From NCBI GenBank assembly GCA_013336205.1, contig JAAXUD010000187.1, positions 1-6,152 on the forward strand: a stretch of 6,152 bases of DNA, written 5' to 3'. Made by a program: the position numbers and the translations under genes. This document shows positions 5,682 through 6,152 of the stretch, piece by piece (positions within the stretch are counted from its first letter, which is position 1; each line of letters starts with the position of its first letter). A model generated the notes under the pieces. That model made no database searches. It worked only from the letters and a program-made list of their open reading frames with translations, and was not told the origin of the DNA. This DNA comes from Lentimicrobium sp. (lineage in GTDB: Bacteria > Bacteroidota > Bacteroidia > Bacteroidales > Lentimicrobiaceae).

Positions 5682-6032
5682 TTAAAATCTGAAAGATCTC
5701 ATTTTAAAACCAATGGTGAAAGGCTTCTTTACCTTAGATCCGGTCAAAGGAATAATATTTGGCAAGATTTCGAAGTATTTGGAATTGAGCATTCGGGTGG
5801 GAATCGAAACTACACTGATAACTTTGCTAAACGGGGTGCCCTTCCTGAGAATGCTGATATAATGCTGAAGAATGCGCTCTTTACCTTCAGCATGAATAGC
5901 AATATCATGATTATCTCCATAATAGGAAATTGAACCAGGTATCCTCTCCGCCTTTCCCCGACGTAAGGCATAAAAGCGAAAGCCTGTATTCCGTTTATCG
6001 AGCCTGATAATAATCTTTATGGCTGGTCTCAT
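5682..6032 (-). CDS. acylphosphatase-like protein with degenerate active site
   Basis: A 116-residue protein whose first 75-80 residues follow the acylphosphatase pattern: a first strand IKIIIRL, then TGFRFYALRRGKAERI (16-31) in place of the usual VQGVGFRxxxxxxA segment, a strand ending in IAIHAEG (44-50), a helix RILQHYISILRKG (53-65), and the typical TPFSKVISV (66-74). Acylphosphatases are about 90-100 residues and hydrolyse carboxyl-phosphate bonds, using an arginine and an asparagine. Here Arg19 is kept, but the glycines of the VQGVG loop are replaced (DKRNTG) and the asparagine of GWVRN appears to be Tyr37. A basic tail of about 35 residues has no clear counterpart. It may be a non-catalytic or altered relative. 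I chose ATG 6030-6032; a TTG one codon upstream is less likely. It stands alone, with no Shine-Dalgarno or good promoter match seen. Confidence 0.6.
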   Translation of the reverse strand: MRPAIKIIIRLDKRNTGFRFYALRRGKAERIPGSISYYGDNHDIAIHAEGKERILQHYISILRKGTPFSKVISVVSIPTRMLNSKYFEILPNIIPLTGSKVKKPFTIGFKMRSFRF

Positions 6033-6114
6033 CAAACTTTAAACTTAAGTCACAAATTTTTTCATTTTATATAGATTCGCATCCATCTTTATATATCCAT
6101 TTATCGCACTTAAA

Positions 6115-6152
6115 ATGAACTATAAAAGCAATCCTCAAATTATTAAGCACCT
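6115..6152 (+). CDS. possible start of a divergent gene, cut by the window edge
   Basis: ATG at 6115-6117 opens a frame of 12 codons (MNYKSNPQIIKH) that is still open at the end of the window. It would diverge from the acylphosphatase-like gene, leaving an 82-bp AT-rich intergenic region able to carry two promoters. The fragment is too short to identify or to distinguish from chance. Confidence 0.3.
   Translation, partial: MNYKSNPQIIKH

Noticed and set aside
5673..5933. Plus-strand 86-codon frame antisense to the acylphosphatase-like gene
   Set aside because: The minus-strand frame has a recognisable fold pattern; the plus-strand frame has none and covers the same bases.

Overview
The window looks like chromosomal DNA from a member of the Bacteroidota, probably Bacteroidales or a relative. 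The evidence is a moderately AT-rich sequence, no clear Shine-Dalgarno motifs before the starts, one match to the Bacteroidota -7 promoter element TAnnTTTG, a large multi-PAS hybrid histidine kinase, and an intergenic array built on the palindrome TCCCGATAGCTATCGGGA, which I recall as a common dispersed repeat in this phylum. This assignment is inferred from the sequence and was not tested by a search.

Layout. Positions 1-485 hold no confident gene: an ambiguous open frame runs off the left edge, followed by a short-period and 43-bp tandem repeat array and some hairpins. Positions 486-5040 are a compact minus-strand cluster of four genes, transcribed from right to left: a lone CheB-type methylesterase domain (4444-5040), a stand-alone C-terminal domain of a bacterial eRF1-like (baeRF) protein (about 4065-4457), a small HPF/RaiA-like ribosome hibernation protein (3733-4050), and a five-PAS hybrid histidine kinase with a terminal receiver domain (486-3680). 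The first two overlap by 14 nt and the next gap is 14 nt. The kinase follows after 52 nt, so a single operon is likely. Positions 5041-5681 are mostly non-coding, with a candidate promoter, an inverted repeat with a T-run and one doubtful small ORF. Positions 5682-6032 encode a minus-strand acylphosphatase-like protein with a degraded active site. A possible divergent plus-strand gene begins at 6115 and leaves the window.

How the genes may work together. Two neighbouring genes have translation-related folds: a baeRF C-terminal domain and a ribosome hibernation factor. They sit between two signalling genes: a CheB-like esterase with no CheR or chemoreceptor in view, and a soluble PAS sensor kinase whose receiver has no output domain. 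My inference is a stress or starvation module in which an intracellular cue sensed by the PAS array is linked to ribosome inactivation or rescue. The sequence shows linkage only, not mechanism. The most unusual points are the N-terminally missing baeRF, the near-copy of PAS1 as PAS4, and the acylphosphatase-like protein lacking the canonical glycine loop and asparagine.
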